A stretch of 17,066 nucleotides of DNA from NCBI GenBank assembly GCA_001839685.1, contig MLAK01000859.1, positions 1 to 17,066 of the forward strand. The letters run 5' to 3'. A model generated the notes under the pieces. The model did not search any database. It saw nothing but the letters and a program-made list of their open reading frames with translations, and was not told the DNA's origin. Below are positions 8,229 through 15,808 of the stretch, one piece after another (position 1 is the stretch's first letter; every line of letters starts with the position of its first letter). The translations under genes were made by a program, and so were the position numbers. Origin of the DNA: Tritrichomonas foetus. Lineage: Eukaryota > Parabasalia > Tritrichomonadida > Tritrichomonadidae.

Positions 8229-8819
8229 CCACCTTTGGCCTTTATTTGACCTTTCGCTTCACAATTACAAAACATAGGAAACTGAATTTCTACCAAGATT
8301 TCAAATAAAAAGATTTTGAGATTTATTTTTTAATTATCAATACAGTATTTCCAGAAAGAATTTTCTTTTTTTAATGGTATAGTTTTCATCCATTTTTCTA
8401 TCCAAAGGAGATTAAATTTTGTGTGCATTCTCCCTGAAGTTAAAAAGTAAACGTACATGTACTATAGGACAACATTTAGGACATTCAAAGCTTTCTGATA
8501 CCTTATACTCACACTGAACACGCATTTCATATAAATCTAACCTGATCTTTAGAATATTTAAAATACGTACATATTGCATTCATCTTTATGATTGGAAATA
8601 CATTCGAAAATTAAACGGTCTCCATCATTTTAACGACTCTTCCTAAACTACTTTTAATAAATAGTATTTCTAAGTTGAGGAGGAGTTCATATTTAGATAA
8701 ACTTTGCATTAAGCGCATTGCTGATAGATAGTATTGTAATACAATTAAATAGTATCATCACCAATCACATTTTCTCCAGATTACAAATCATTTCTTGATG
8801 GTGGAATCAATTGAAATTG
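8229..8819. other. Intergenic region upstream of the MGGCC protein gene
   Basis: AT-rich, with no ATG-started frame of note. It contains a perfect 10-base palindrome, GTACATGTAC, at 8453-8462. It also has a TTTGACCTTTC (8245-8255) that recurs at 15937-15947; an 11-base match is expected by chance in this much AT-rich DNA. No RNA gene was recognised. Confidence 0.4.
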
Positions 8820-8826
8820 ACGATAA
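8818..8826 (+). promoter_or_regulatory. Myb-like TGACGATAA upstream of the MGGCC protein gene
   Basis: TGACGATAA lies 63-71 bases before the ATG at 8889 and carries the ACGATA core also seen upstream of the clathrin, pseudokinase and gamma-adaptin genes. The same core also occurs inside coding sequence in this window, for example near 9055, so it is weak evidence on its own. Confidence 0.25.
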
Positions 8827-8888
8827 GGTAATGTTAAATTGAATTCACCTTATATGATTTCCACTTTTTGCGTTTTCGCTAAAGAAAA

Positions 8889-9128
8889 ATGGGAGGTTGC
8901 TGTTCTCGCTGTTGTCCTTCACCAGATGAAGTCAATGCTACAGGTCAATTCGAATCACTCGTTATTCCAAAACCATCGCCGGTTGATATTGTTGAAGTTT
9001 TGCCTGAAAGTAGCAATTCCGACATTCCTTTATTCGCGCCAGCCCAATCAGATGACGATAATGTAGAAATATCCGATATCGAAATTATCCCTGATTCCGA
9101 TGAAGAGAATAACAGTGAAGAAAAATAA
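8889..9128 (+). CDS. Small acidic protein with predicted N-myristoylation/palmitoylation motif
   Basis: 79 residues beginning MGGCCSRCCP. Gly2 with Ser6 fits the N-myristoyltransferase consensus MGxxxS/T. Cys4, Cys5, Cys8 and Cys9 next to the myristoylated Gly are the usual context for palmitoylation, so stable membrane attachment is predicted. The rest is short and probably disordered. A hydrophobic/proline middle (VIPKPSPVDIVEVLPES, about 25-41) leads into a strongly acidic tail of Asp, Glu and Ser (about 54-79) that looks like a casein-kinase-2 type substrate. No enzyme domain is present. A membrane-anchored adaptor or peripheral signalling peptide is possible, but that is inference. It is convergent with gamma-adaptin, with a 263-base gap. 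The non-random N-terminus is the main reason to believe it. A CCACTTTTTGC motif at 8861-8871 may mark its start site. Confidence 0.65.
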   Translation: MGGCCSRCCPSPDEVNATGQFESLVIPKPSPVDIVEVLPESSNSDIPLFAPAQSDDDNVEISDIEIIPDSDEENNSEEK

Positions 9129-9390
9129 GTTATTCATTATTTAATCTTCTCGATTGTTAAGTCATTAGAAAACGGAGGCTAGCTCGCACACTTATTATTT
9201 TGGTATATTATATAAAATTAAAAATAGTTCAATTATTTTTCTTTTATTGAAATAAAAATTTAAATATTTTTTCTCATTGAAAAATGGGGAAAATACATGT
9301 AAATAGTTATATTTAAATTTCGTTTATATTAGTGGATTATTCTAAGAAAGGATTGAATTTTCGAATCATTTATTATCAAATCTGATGAAA

Positions 9391-9394
9391 TTTA
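9391..9394 (-). terminator. TAAA poly(A) signal overlapping the gamma-adaptin stop
   Basis: The minus-strand TAA stop is followed by A, so the stop itself forms TAAA. This is the classical trichomonad arrangement in which the cleavage signal includes the stop codon. The 9129-9391 gap beyond it, shared with the convergent small gene, is AT-rich and shows nothing else I can name. Confidence 0.45.
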
Positions 9395-11779
9395 TTGTGA
9401 TGGGGGGAGAGTCCGAATTACGCCTATTTCTGACAATGGTTGTGTTCCAAATTTATATTGCGCCTTTAGCTGCATCTGGAAAGGTGCGTTGTTCATATTA
9501 AGTAGATACAAAACTTGGCAAATTGGTTTTCCGCCAAAGGTGCTTAAAACATCACCGTCTGCTGGCTGTGGATTTAATTGCCAGCCTGGTGTAACTTGGT
9601 ATGACACTTTAAATTCAGTTAATTGCGAACTAGCTGAATAGTAGATAAGATTCAATGCTATCTGTCTTTTATCTTTTGGATTTGCTTTCGCTTGTCCATA
9701 AATAATGATCTCGCTCGAACGAAGTAATTCTGTGGCATTTGGAATATTTGGCTGAGCAACTTGATTTGCTTGTTGCATTGGCTGGTGTTGTTGCATTGGT
9801 TGTGAAGGAATATCACCAACAAGTGAAAGTAAGTCATCACCAGCAGAAGCAGAATTTGATGTATTATTTGATCGTTGTCTGGTATTTTGATTATCTGTAT
9901 CATTCAAAACAATTAGAAGTAGATCATCATCTGGTGTAGATTGTTGGGCTTGCATTTGATTGACATTAGAATCATTCATATTCAATAATGATCCACCAGC
10001 ATTTGATTTCTGTTGTGATTCTACAATTTGAATTGGATTTTGTTCTTTTTCAGCAGATGAAGCAGCAATTGGAGCCAGCATTTCTTCACAAATATCAGAA
10101 TGTGTTAACAATTTCATCATTTCTCCAGCACGTTGTTGAACTTCAAGGTTATTCGATTCAGATTGTTGTCTCATAACTTCACACATTTGATCTCTTCCTC
10201 CAAACCTTGCAGACATTTTAGCAAGTGCCATAACTATATACATTTTTGTGTCTGCTGAAGTTTGCGGCATTCTTAGGATCTGCATTAATGATTCGGTTGC
10301 GCCATTATCTTGAACGGCGAATTCACCAATTACAAAAGCAGCAACTTGCATTAATGATTGATTATCACTAAAGTTTACAAGTGATTCACACAATTTTTCA
10401 ACTGCATGCGGTTGTAAACTTGGTGAATTAGAAATCAAATCACAAAAAGAAGTGATAATTTCAACAGAAACATAATTTCCACTATCGATTAAGATTTGAT
10501 GAACAGTATCAAAATTCCAAATTTTATTTGGTGCAAATCTTTGAGTTGCTGAATAAATTTTGGAAACAAGTTCTGAACGGAAATCAGAATCAGCAAGTTT
10601 CATATATACCAAAATTTCTGGTATTAAAGTTTCTGCATTTTTCTCATCGATTAATGCAGAAATGACATCAAGAGCCCTTCGACGAATAGATGGATCTTTG
10701 TGATCAAGACATTTAACAATTTGTTTCTTGTAACGTTGAAGTGCCATTGAGTCAACTGAAGATCGATCAATTATAACTTTTTCTGCATATAAAACACGTG
10801 CAAATACAGAAAGAGCAGAATAAAGAACATTTGGATCACGCATTGACAACATTCTACCTATTTGGTTGAACGCAAGGGCACGTAAAGAAACCTTTGAACT
10901 CACAGCAACAATGCATTCTACAGCTTGATATAAAATTGTTCTTCCTGTGTTTTTCTTTGGAACTGTGCTGGAAATAATTGACTGGAGGAGTCCATCAAGT
11001 TCGTCACTTTTGTTTCGAAGGAGTGCCAAAGCTTTCATTGATTTGGCTTGCATGTAAGGATCATTAAAAACTCCATAGGAAAATTCTCGAGTGGCACGCG
11101 AATTAACTAGACTCTTTAGAATTTTTGTGAAGGGGCCAGAAAATTGAGCCCACGCTTTAGCCAATTTCGGCTCGAGTTCAATCATTGCAATCACAAGATT
11201 GATACCGGCAATGACAACTCCATGATTGCTGCTGTTCAAAAGTGGCTGAACTGAGTTTTTGTAGGAATCTGACAAATCTGGATTCATTCGAACAATTCGA
11301 ACTGTTGCCATACCTGCGCGTTTTTGAACGGTATGATTTTTGCTGTTTAGATGTTTTTGAACTTCTGACGCAACAGCTCGGGCGATTTCTGGGGAACCGA
11401 TATTGGCGATAAATCCAAGAGCGAGAGAAACGATATTCATATCAGGACTTGTAAGATCGCGTAATAGTGTTTGCGTAACAAGAACAGAAAGATCATTCGT
11501 TTGGTCGAGTAAAACAGACGTACAAATATATCCAATGCGTTTATAGCTAAATCTATCGTTCGTCATGAGAGTGATGGCCTCCATTTGTCCCCAAGCTGGG
11601 TTTTGGCCGATCATATCGAGAAAAACAAGTTTGGCTACAATCCTAGGTCGAAGTTCAGGATCGATTTTTCTGAGATAGGCACGAATTTGCGCTTGCTCGG
11701 TGGCGATCAAAAATTTCTCTTGCTCTATTGATTCTGAAAGGCGAATGGAGGATATGAAATCTCGTAGAGGCTGCGTCAT
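9392..11779 (-). CDS. AP1G1: AP-1 complex subunit gamma (gamma-adaptin)
   Basis: Large subunit of the AP-1 clathrin adaptor, acting at the trans-Golgi network and endosomes. From the ATG at 11779 it is 795 residues (human gamma-1 has 822) and starts MTQPLRDFISSIR, like other gamma-adaptins. The frame extends upstream only to a GTG at 11827, which I reject as a start. The N-terminal helical trunk (about 1-570) has family signatures: KRIGYICTSVLLDQ, TILYQAVECIV, NQIGRMLSMRDPNVLYSAL, KKQIVKCLDHKDPSIRRRAL and FAPNKIWNFDTVHQIL. These favour gamma over alpha, delta or epsilon. A Gln/Asn/Ser-rich hinge (about 590-680) holds DDDLLLIVL (617-625) and DDLLSLVGDI (648-657). The latter resembles the LLDLLGDI clathrin-binding motif of the animal gamma hinge. 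The C-terminal ear (about 680-795) carries ICQVLYLLN and ends LPPSQ, as in GAE domains. The clathrin heavy chain gene lies downstream on the same strand. Confidence 0.95.
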   Translation of the reverse strand: MTQPLRDFISSIRLSESIEQEKFLIATEQAQIRAYLRKIDPELRPRIVAKLVFLDMIGQNPAWGQMEAITLMTNDRFSYKRIGYICTSVLLDQTNDLSVLVTQTLLRDLTSPDMNIVSLALGFIANIGSPEIARAVASEVQKHLNSKNHTVQKRAGMATVRIVRMNPDLSDSYKNSVQPLLNSSNHGVVIAGINLVIAMIELEPKLAKAWAQFSGPFTKILKSLVNSRATREFSYGVFNDPYMQAKSMKALALLRNKSDELDGLLQSIISSTVPKKNTGRTILYQAVECIVAVSSKVSLRALAFNQIGRMLSMRDPNVLYSALSVFARVLYAEKVIIDRSSVDSMALQRYKKQIVKCLDHKDPSIRRRALDVISALIDEKNAETLIPEILVYMKLADSDFRSELVSKIYSATQRFAPNKIWNFDTVHQILIDSGNYVSVEIITSFCDLISNSPSLQPHAVEKLCESLVNFSDNQSLMQVAAFVIGEFAVQDNGATESLMQILRMPQTSADTKMYIVMALAKMSARFGGRDQMCEVMRQQSESNNLEVQQRAGEMMKLLTHSDICEEMLAPIAASSAEKEQNPIQIVESQQKSNAGGSLLNMNDSNVNQMQAQQSTPDDDLLLIVLNDTDNQNTRQRSNNTSNSASAGDDLLSLVGDIPSQPMQQHQPMQQANQVAQPNIPNATELLRSSEIIIYGQAKANPKDKRQIALNLIYYSASSQLTEFKVSYQVTPGWQLNPQPADGDVLSTFGGKPICQVLYLLNMNNAPFQMQLKAQYKFGTQPLSEIGVIRTLPPSQ

Positions 11780-11784
11780 TATGA
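11780..11784 (-). promoter_or_regulatory. Possible initiator of gamma-adaptin
   Basis: The minus strand reads TCATAATG, so TCATA (TCA+1YW) abuts the ATG at 11779 and would leave a 3-base leader. That is shorter than the usual 5-20 bases. The next upstream match, TCATT at 11839-11843, would give about 62 bases. Either is possible. The close one agrees with the homology-based start. Confidence 0.3.
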
Positions 11785-11827
11785 GTCTAATTGATGGATT
11801 TTCAGAACTGAAACGATGAAAAATCAC

Positions 11828-12141
11828 AGAAATTATTCAATGAGTATCAACTGTCATTTTTCTGATCACGTCAAATTATTTCACGATATACGATATCGTG
11901 GTTCAATATTTTGATGTTCTGCTTGATTTTGAGTTAAACAAAAACATGAATGAAACGACTTGTTCACCTTTTCCCAGATTTTAGATATGGATAATATTCG
12001 AAAATCCAATAATACAAAGAAACTTCGAAAAAATAGTTGTTAATATTAATATTTTTTTAAAAAATATTATCTAAATTCGGATTAATATATTTTACTAACA
12101 TAAATACAAATTTAACAGATTCAATAACGCAATATATTATA
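11828..12141. other. Intergenic region between gamma-adaptin start and coiled-coil gene stop
   Basis: The gamma-adaptin-proximal half holds the ACGATAT cluster described separately and a TGATCACGTCA segment. The other half is nearly pure A/T. It contains an AT-only foldback at 12047-12057 and 12059-12069 (11-base arms, one-base spacer), about 75-95 bases beyond the coiled-coil gene's stop. The foldback could mark its 3' end or be low-complexity DNA. An ACTAACA at 12094-12100 resembles an intron branch site but has no matching splice sites. Confidence 0.45.
11882..11900. promoter_or_regulatory. Palindromic ACGATAT cluster upstream of gamma-adaptin
   Basis: CACGATATACGATATCGTG is an 8-base-arm near-palindrome with an acg spacer. 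Read differently, it contains three copies of ACGATAT: two head-to-tail on the + strand (11883-11889 and 11890-11896) and one on the - strand (11893-11899). It lies about 105-120 bases upstream of the gamma-adaptin ATG. The ACGAT core is that of trichomonad Myb recognition elements, so a multi-site Myb-type operator is plausible. The sequence structure is direct; the role is inference. Confidence 0.45.
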
Positions 12142-14703
12142 TTAAACAAAACTTTTTCTCATTAAATTTTCTCTTTTTTGACGATACTGATCAATTTTTT
12201 GATTAACGTCAGTCATTTTACTATTTTGTTTTTTATTTTCATTATATCTTCTTGGACTTACTGCTTGCGAAAATACTTGATTTTGTCTTTGATGCTGTTT
12301 TTGAATGCTCTGCTGTTGTGCAAAACCATTTACATCTGTGGTCACTTGTTGACATAATTTTCTATAGGCAACTTCAACTTCGTAGAGTTCATTTCTCATA
12401 CTATTTTGGTCGAATGTTAACAGTTTATGAATACCATCTAGTTCTTGAAAAACATTTTCATAGTTATATTCTTTGATCTCTTGATTCACATCGTTCATTT
12501 CATAGATCACTTTTTTAAGTTTGGAATTATTATTCGGAATTTTATGTCTTTTGGTTTCTTTTTTCTGAGATAGTAATTTTTCGAATGAATTTACAATTCC
12601 ATCATGATAAGCATGTTGTTGTGATAGTTTTGATTCAAGATCAATAGTGGATAATTTCAAATCCCGCAATTTATTAGTTTTTTCTTTTAAAAGAAGATCA
12701 TCATTATCTTTCAAGGAAGAAATGATGAGTTGTTCTCTTTCAAGTTCACGAACAATTCCATCACCAGTTGCTTTATAAGATATTCGAAGTGCTTCTAGTT
12801 GTGATAATAAATTATGAAGCATTTCTTGATTTTTATGATTTATCTCTTTGTTTCTTTCAATTGATTTTTCAAGTGATTGAGAAATCGTGTTAATTTCATT
12901 ATCAATTGCATTAGTTAATGATCTTGATAATGCTTGGTTATAGACAATATCATTCTGCGGTAATTGAAATGATATTACTCCCGCTAATTCTGCATTAAGA
13001 GTGTTGCAAAAGGCATCGACATCGAAATTATATGCACTTCTATTTTGAGAACGAATTGCTGCAGATAATTCACTGGACATTGCTCTCCTCAAGTTTGAGA
13101 AAGATTGATCAATTGTTGACATAAAAGAAATATGAACTCGCTCACAAATAGAAGGAGCATAATATGATGGTTGGGAATAGTTATATGGTGTTTGATATGG
13201 ACTTTGATGCATGTTCATTTGCATAGGTTGATACTGAATAGGAGATGTGATATTTGGCATTTGGTGAATAGATGGTGTAACTGGTTGGGTCATGTTGACA
13301 GGGCTATTCTGAGTTGAGATTGGTGACTGTTGTGGAAAAACTGGTTGCGGCTGGTATGAAAATTGTCCTTGAAAAGAGGGTTGTTGTAACGCTGGTACAT
13401 GTTGAGGTGGCCGAAGTTGCTGTTGTTGTTGTTGCTGCTGTGGTGGCAGTTGTTGAATTTGTGGATGAATTTGCTGTTGTGGTTGTATAGTTTGTTGTTG
13501 TGGCTGGAGAGTTTGCTGTTGTGGTTGAGGGGATTTCTGCTGGGGTTGTGATTGTTGATAATTCGGTGCTTCTTGATTGTTTTGTTGTTGAGCTTGATTT
13601 ATTGATCCAATATCATCGAATTGTGGCTTTGGAATGTCATTAATATTCACATTAGGTATTTCATCAGAATTGTGTATTTTAGTGGTAATAATCTTGACTT
13701 GGTTTGATGGATTATTGATATCATTTGGAATAACAATAGATGGCTTTGTTGAATTTTGCTGAGTGTGTGGAATATTCAAAGTAGTATTATAGGATGGCTC
13801 TTGATTTTGTGTTTTTTGAGTAATTAATTGTTTATTGCCCAATTGAAATGACACAACAGGTCCACCATTTTGTGGATTTGGTACATTTCCAGCATTCATT
13901 GGATTGGAATTCAGCAATTTACTTGTTTTATCTATCAGCGATGTCTTTACTGATATTTTAGAAGAAGCAGGCTTTATTGTAACAGGAGTTATGGTTTCTC
14001 TCGGTGATGCACTTTTCTTTTCATCATTTAAAAGTGGTATCCCTGGTACATTGAAATGTGAATTATTCGAAATTTGATTTGGTGGTGATTTTTGGTTTTC
14101 ATTCGCTTTCAAAAAATTCATTTGATTCGGGGTTTGATTTTGATTTGGTTGATTGCCTCCCAAAAATCTGAAGCCATTATTTGCATTGGTTTGAGTCTGC
14201 ACGGGTGGTGAAAATGATGGAAGTGATGGAAATGAAATATCTGATTGATTTGATGGATCTTGATTTGGACTTCCTAATGTGACTTTTCCTATTGGTGAGA
14301 TATTATTTTTCTGTGGTTCTGGAAAATGGGAATTATTATTGAGATTGAATTTCATTGTAGAAGTATCTTGTGCTTTGTCAATTGTCTTTTTAACAAGTAA
14401 TCTACTTCCAATACTACTTTTTTCTTCTGTATTTCCATTTTTTGTCATTGGAGTTGGAGCGAATCCTTTCATTATTTGTTGCACTGGGGAAATATGTTGA
14501 TTGTCGTCATTTTGAAGTGATGCTTTAAAACTTAATAGCGATTTATTCTGTTCTAAGTCGATTTTTTGAATAGGTTCAATAGTTTCATCATTATGTTTGG
14601 GCGTGTATTCATCAATTAGAAAATCGTCATCTTCGTCATCAGTATTGAAGTCTAAAGAAATATTGTCATCATCATACTGATCTTGATTTTCGAGATTTTC
14701 CAT
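12142..14703 (-). CDS. Gln/Asn/Pro-rich protein with C-terminal coiled coil, unknown
   Basis: 853 residues; I do not recognise the family. The N-terminus is acidic (Asp/Glu-rich, about 7-33). Residues about 60-500 are low-complexity and Asn/Gln/Ser/Pro-rich, with degenerate QPQQQ repeats and a run of eight Gln near 425-440. This part is probably disordered. From about 515 the composition changes to a folded, helical region (ICERVHISFMSTIDQSFSNLRRAMSSEL). Long heptad-like helices follow at about 595-720 and 735-790, rich in Leu, Glu, Lys and Gln. The last 60 residues are basic (Lys/Arg/Gln). The architecture, a disordered Q/N arm plus a terminal coiled coil, suits a scaffold, cytoskeletal/basal-body or condensate protein, but no motif decides between them. 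The ATG start is preceded by in-frame AT-rich DNA. The gene is head-to-head with CNOT9 across a 193-base gap. Confidence 0.85.
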   Translation of the reverse strand: MENLENQDQYDDDNISLDFNTDDEDDDFLIDEYTPKHNDETIEPIQKIDLEQNKSLLSFKASLQNDDNQHISPVQQIMKGFAPTPMTKNGNTEEKSSIGSRLLVKKTIDKAQDTSTMKFNLNNNSHFPEPQKNNISPIGKVTLGSPNQDPSNQSDISFPSLPSFSPPVQTQTNANNGFRFLGGNQPNQNQTPNQMNFLKANENQKSPPNQISNNSHFNVPGIPLLNDEKKSASPRETITPVTIKPASSKISVKTSLIDKTSKLLNSNPMNAGNVPNPQNGGPVVSFQLGNKQLITQKTQNQEPSYNTTLNIPHTQQNSTKPSIVIPNDINNPSNQVKIITTKIHNSDEIPNVNINDIPKPQFDDIGSINQAQQQNNQEAPNYQQSQPQQKSPQPQQQTLQPQQQTIQPQQQIHPQIQQLPPQQQQQQQQLRPPQHVPALQQPSFQGQFSYQPQPVFPQQSPISTQNSPVNMTQPVTPSIHQMPNITSPIQYQPMQMNMHQSPYQTPYNYSQPSYYAPSICERVHISFMSTIDQSFSNLRRAMSSELSAAIRSQNRSAYNFDVDAFCNTLNAELAGVISFQLPQNDIVYNQALSRSLTNAIDNEINTISQSLEKSIERNKEINHKNQEMLHNLLSQLEALRISYKATGDGIVRELEREQLIISSLKDNDDLLLKEKTNKLRDLKLSTIDLESKLSQQHAYHDGIVNSFEKLLSQKKETKRHKIPNNNSKLKKVIYEMNDVNQEIKEYNYENVFQELDGIHKLLTFDQNSMRNELYEVEVAYRKLCQQVTTDVNGFAQQQSIQKQHQRQNQVFSQAVSPRRYNENKKQNSKMTDVNQKIDQYRQKRENLMRKSFV

Positions 14704-14896
14704 AAAATTTCCTGGAATCCTTCTTCAAGTAATTTTTTGAAGAAAAAGTGTTAACGTACACATGAAATGCTCTTGATTGTCCGATCATTTTAAACACAAA
14801 CAAATTCAAAAATCTCATAGAAAATACACGATTCAAAAAGTTCATGAAACCGTCGATTTCGTCATCAAGCTAATTTCGACTTTTTGCTTCTCCACA
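14704..14896. promoter_or_regulatory. Divergent promoter region, coiled-coil gene and CNOT9
   Basis: The 193 bases separate the two divergent ATGs, so both promoters must lie in or overlap this stretch. On the CNOT9 side there is CGACTTTTTGC at 14877-14887, with its A 18 bases before the ATG, and an ACGAT core at 14828-14832. On the other side the minus strand has AACACTTTTTCTTC (14739-14752), 46 bases from its ATG at the A. An inverted repeat, TTCTTCAA (14721-14728) and TTGAAGAA (14737-14744), lies in the leader of the coiled-coil gene. No exact TCAYW initiator is convincing for either gene. Confidence 0.5.
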
Positions 14897-15808
14897 ATGA
14901 ATATTCGAAATATTTCGATGAGTCCAGGACGAAAACAATCACCAGTTACTACGCAACAACAACAGCAACCTGTTCAAAATAACGGACAATTAACACAGGA
15001 ACAAATCGTATCATTAATCAAAAAAATAAACAAATCTGAAAAAGACAGGGCACAGGCCGTTCAAGTTCTCGTTGCAAATCGAGCGAACATTCCGGATTTA
15101 GCATTGATGCTGTGGTTCTCTCCAGCAACGACGACATCTTTATTAACAGATATTCTAAACTTCTATCCGCAGCTAGTTAGTACCAAAACGAATTCGCCAA
15201 CAGCCAACGCAGTTTATAATTCATTGATACTTCTCCAAATTATTGCAGATCATGAAGAAACCAGATTGCCATTCGTTCGTGCAAATATTCCGATTTATTT
15301 AATACCGATCATTCATCACACCTTGACAAACAATGAAACAGAGTATATTACAGGTGTTGTAATATCGATTATATCTAGTATTGTAAAAGATTCAGAGCCA
15401 GAAATTATTGAATCTTTAGTCAATGCAGATTTTATGTCAACTTGCATTCATGTGATTTCACTTTCACGTGGACTCATCAGGACTGCTGCTACTTTCATTT
15501 TGAACCGAATTTTAAGCAATGATAAGGGAAAAGCTTTTGCTATAGAAAAAGTTGAGCGAATTCAAACAATTGTGAAGGTATACAATCATATTTTAACAGA
15601 ACTTAATTCCGAATTTGACCCTCAATTATCCAAAAATGTAGTTGAGGGATACAGGCGAATTTTACAGGATCAATCTGCAACTACAGTTGCTGGTGAATTA
15701 ATTTCAGACGATCTTCGGTCGAAGCCAATTCAAATGAGTTGTGATGCACAATACAGAGACCTAGTTGGACAGCTCAGAAACTATGCAAGTAGGCAACCAA
15801 AAAGATAA
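14897..15808 (+). CDS. CNOT9: CCR4-NOT subunit CNOT9 / Rcd1 / Caf40
   Basis: Armadillo-repeat subunit of the CCR4-NOT deadenylase complex, acting in cytoplasmic mRNA turnover and repression. From the ATG at 14897 it is 303 residues (human 299). A second in-frame ATG at 14918 would give 296. The upstream extension of the frame begins at a TTG (14777) and is not used. After a Gln-rich leader (about 10-35) come family signatures in order: EQIVSLIKKIN, ANIPDLALMLWFSP (human VPDLAPMLWHS), LLTDILNFYPQL, VYNSLILLQIIADHEETRLPF, ANIPIYLIPIIHH, GVVISIISSIVKDSEPEIIESL, TAATFILNRILSNDKGKAF and VVEGYRRILQDQSA. It is complete at both ends. The short C-terminal extension is basic (ASRQPKR). Confidence 0.95.
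   Translation: MNIRNISMSPGRKQSPVTTQQQQQPVQNNGQLTQEQIVSLIKKINKSEKDRAQAVQVLVANRANIPDLALMLWFSPATTTSLLTDILNFYPQLVSTKTNSPTANAVYNSLILLQIIADHEETRLPFVRANIPIYLIPIIHHTLTNNETEYITGVVISIISSIVKDSEPEIIESLVNADFMSTCIHVISLSRGLIRTAATFILNRILSNDKGKAFAIEKVERIQTIVKVYNHILTELNSEFDPQLSKNVVEGYRRILQDQSATTVAGELISDDLRSKPIQMSCDAQYRDLVGQLRNYASRQPKR

Noticed and set aside
8839..9066. 75-codon frame overlapping the MGGCC gene in another frame
   Set aside because: It starts at an internal ATG-less or weak context and reads through the real small gene out of frame. The MGGCCSRCCP frame has the meaningful N-terminus.
12094..12100. ACTAACA resembling the trichomonad intron branch/3' splice motif ACTAACACACAG
   Set aside because: The ACACAG that should follow is absent (it continues in TAAATAC), no GTAYGT-type donor is nearby and it is intergenic.
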